Below, piece after piece: positions 62,765-64,000 of a stretch of DNA of 64,000 nt (positions are counted from its first letter, which is position 1; each line of letters begins with the position of its first letter). The notes beneath the pieces are model-generated. The model saw only the letters and a program-made list of their open reading frames with translations, was not told where the DNA came from and did not search any database. A program made the position numbers and the translations under genes. The DNA lies in NCBI GenBank assembly GCA_041686375.1, contig JAWLEB010000013.1, forward strand, positions 1 to 64,000, in the 5' to 3' direction. This stretch comes from JAGXLC01 sp041686375. Lineage in GTDB: Bacteria > Bacteroidota > Bacteroidia > Bacteroidales > UBA12077.

Positions 62765-63889
62765 TCACTTCCCAGAAGATTCAAATCCGTATAATTTCTT
62801 TAGCTTGTGAAAAATATCTGTATTTTCATAAACGCCCTGAAACTCTGAAGCACCAGCACCAAAAGCAAAAACAGGAACCATAACACCCGTATGTCCGTCG
62901 GATGAAAAATGAACTTCTACTTCTCCTTTTTCAATATCACCACCTGTCAAAGTCATTCCTCCACATTCATGATCAGCAGTTACAATTACTAATGTATTTT
63001 CGTTTTTATCGGCATATTCCTTAGCAACTTTTATGGCATTCTCAAAATCCTCAATTTCTTCCATTACATAATCTATATCTTGATCGTGCCCGCCCCAATC
63101 AACTTGTGAGCCTTCCACCATAAGGAAAAACCCATTTTCTTCATTATCAAGAACATCCACCGCTATCTTTGTAGCATCAGGAAGCATATCATCTCTGCCT
63201 TCAGAGTACCTTGGATTATGTCCTTCTGCTGTTAAAACAGCTAACTTACCATTATCCACGCCTTTAAATTCATCCAAATCAAAACCTACTCTATAGCCTT
63301 TATTTTTCAGACTGTCAACTAAATTTTTTCCATCTTCCCGTTGATTAAAATATTTTTCTCCTCCACCAATAAATACGTCAATATCCGTCTTGAGGAAATC
63401 TGCTGCAATCTCTTCATAATTGTTACGACTTTTATTATGGGCAATAAATGCAGCAGGTGTGGCATGCACAATAGCACTTGTACTTACCAAACCTGTTCCA
63501 TATCCGCTCTGTTCGGCAATTTCAAGGATAGTCTTCAAATCCTTTTCCTCTGGTGACATACCAATATAGCCATTATTTGTTTTCGTACCTGTAGCTATGG
63601 CAGTGCCACTTGCAGCAGAGCAAGTTATAAAATCATCATCAGAATATGTTTTTTGAAAACCAATATGTTTAAACTCTTCAACAGTCAGAGAATTTTCTGC
63701 AGTTGCCATACCGGCATAAAACTGGGCCGTGCCCATTCCGTCTCCAATCAACAATATAACATTTTCTACCTTTGCATCTTCATGAGAAACAGTTTTATCA
63801 GAACGGAATTTATCGTTGTCTGTAGTATCACAGCTTGGTATATTGAATAAAACAGTAAGTCCTAAAACAACTATCACTAATCTTTTCAT
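62765..63889 (-). CDS. Alkaline phosphatase (PhoA superfamily), lipoprotein
   Basis: A 374-residue lipoprotein (lipobox PSC, Cys20, when started at ATG 63889; a TTG at 63895 precedes it). The family metal and catalytic sites are visible: LLIGDGMG with zinc-ligand Asp50, the nucleophile Ser91 in ITCSAASGTAIATG, ADHECGGMT with the later His, and SDGHTG. The residue before the nucleophile is Cys90 in place of the usual Asp of the D-S-A motif (Asp101 in E. coli). It hydrolyses phosphate monoesters outside the cytoplasmic membrane to supply phosphate. No Pho box was seen upstream. Confidence 0.9.
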   Translation of the reverse strand: MKRLVIVVLGLTVLFNIPSCDTTDNDKFRSDKTVSHEDAKVENVILLIGDGMGTAQFYAGMATAENSLTVEEFKHIGFQKTYSDDDFITCSAASGTAIATGTKTNNGYIGMSPEEKDLKTILEIAEQSGYGTGLVSTSAIVHATPAAFIAHNKSRNNYEEIAADFLKTDIDVFIGGGEKYFNQREDGKNLVDSLKNKGYRVGFDLDEFKGVDNGKLAVLTAEGHNPRYSEGRDDMLPDATKIAVDVLDNEENGFFLMVEGSQVDWGGHDQDIDYVMEEIEDFENAIKVAKEYADKNENTLVIVTADHECGGMTLTGGDIEKGEVEVHFSSDGHTGVMVPVFAFGAGASEFQGVYENTDIFHKLKKLYGFESSGK

Positions 63890-64000
63890 AATCAAATATT
63901 TTTGGTTCTAAACTTTTATGATTTCACTAAAAATTTTTGCTTTATATTATTTTTCTCCAAACAGCATTAACGAAATGCGTTGTTTTGTCTTTATCCAAAG

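Overview
The window comes from a low-GC member of the Bacteroidota. The evidence is: (i) a type IX secretion C-terminal sorting domain on the large BNR-repeat protein at 30975-34226; (ii) a roughly 1100-residue SecA with an SEC-C zinc tail; (iii) several genes preceded by a TAnnTTTG box 19-25 bases before the start codon, the Bacteroidota -7 promoter element, and almost no Shine-Dalgarno sequences; (iv) a 6S RNA sitting beside zapA and rny; (v) a TonB-dependent receptor and many secreted lipoproteins and peptidases. The proteins are rather acidic, which would suit a marine or saline habitat, but genus and species cannot be told from the sequence alone.

Layout. 1-7.1 kb: the tail of an upstream gene and its terminator, an aldo/keto reductase, a YVTN beta-propeller protein, the hflK-hflC pair, a YceI protein, an MgtC/SapB protein and an APC permease. 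7.1-10.7 kb: a TPR protein and a free-methionine-sulfoxide reductase, flanked by two gene-poor stretches with repeats; the one at 10.0-10.7 kb holds nested inverted repeats. 10.7-24 kb: an M14 peptidase lipoprotein, an MFS-like transporter, a large S9 peptidase, a YhdH-type oxidoreductase, a PAP2 phosphatase, a small sulfotransferase-like protein, a glutathione peroxidase, a group II PLP decarboxylase, a YtcJ-type amidohydrolase and a NYN/OST-HTH protein. 24-34.9 kb: secA, a Tricorn-like protease, the T9SS-exported BNR protein and a cysteine-rich lipoprotein. 34.9-46.7 kb: a cysteine desulfurase-SelD fusion with a short-chain dehydrogenase, then pyk, aroQ, xerD, a second S9 peptidase, a C1B peptidase, a nucleoside phosphorylase and a SirB1-like protein. 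46.7-50.4 kb: three nucleotide-sugar genes. 50.4-53 kb: rny, 6S RNA, zapA and a coiled-coil gene. 53-64 kb: M23 and M28 peptidases, an unknown membrane protein, a small acidic lipoprotein, a TonB receptor, an ECF sigma/anti-sigma/adhesin-like operon and an alkaline phosphatase.

How they work together. Most of the window is housekeeping or cell-envelope function: protein export (SecA), membrane quality control (HflKC), division (ZapA with its coiled-coil neighbour), RNA turnover and RNA-polymerase control (RNase Y, 6S RNA), and envelope sugars (a WbpM-type dehydratase facing WbpE-like and WbpD-like genes). Seven predicted exported or cell-surface peptidases (M14, two S9, Tricorn/S41, C1B, M23, M28) plus an APC permease and an amino-acid decarboxylase suggest a peptide- and amino-acid-using lifestyle, though they do not form one operon.

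No CRISPR array, prophage, complete insertion sequence, rRNA or tRNA was found. No convincing undescribed multi-gene system stands out. The best leads are the selenium fusion gene and its dehydrogenase partner, the inverted-repeat island at 10.09-10.5 kb, the ECF sigma operon with its KYG-repeat protein, and the unclassified membrane protein at 56.7 kb.
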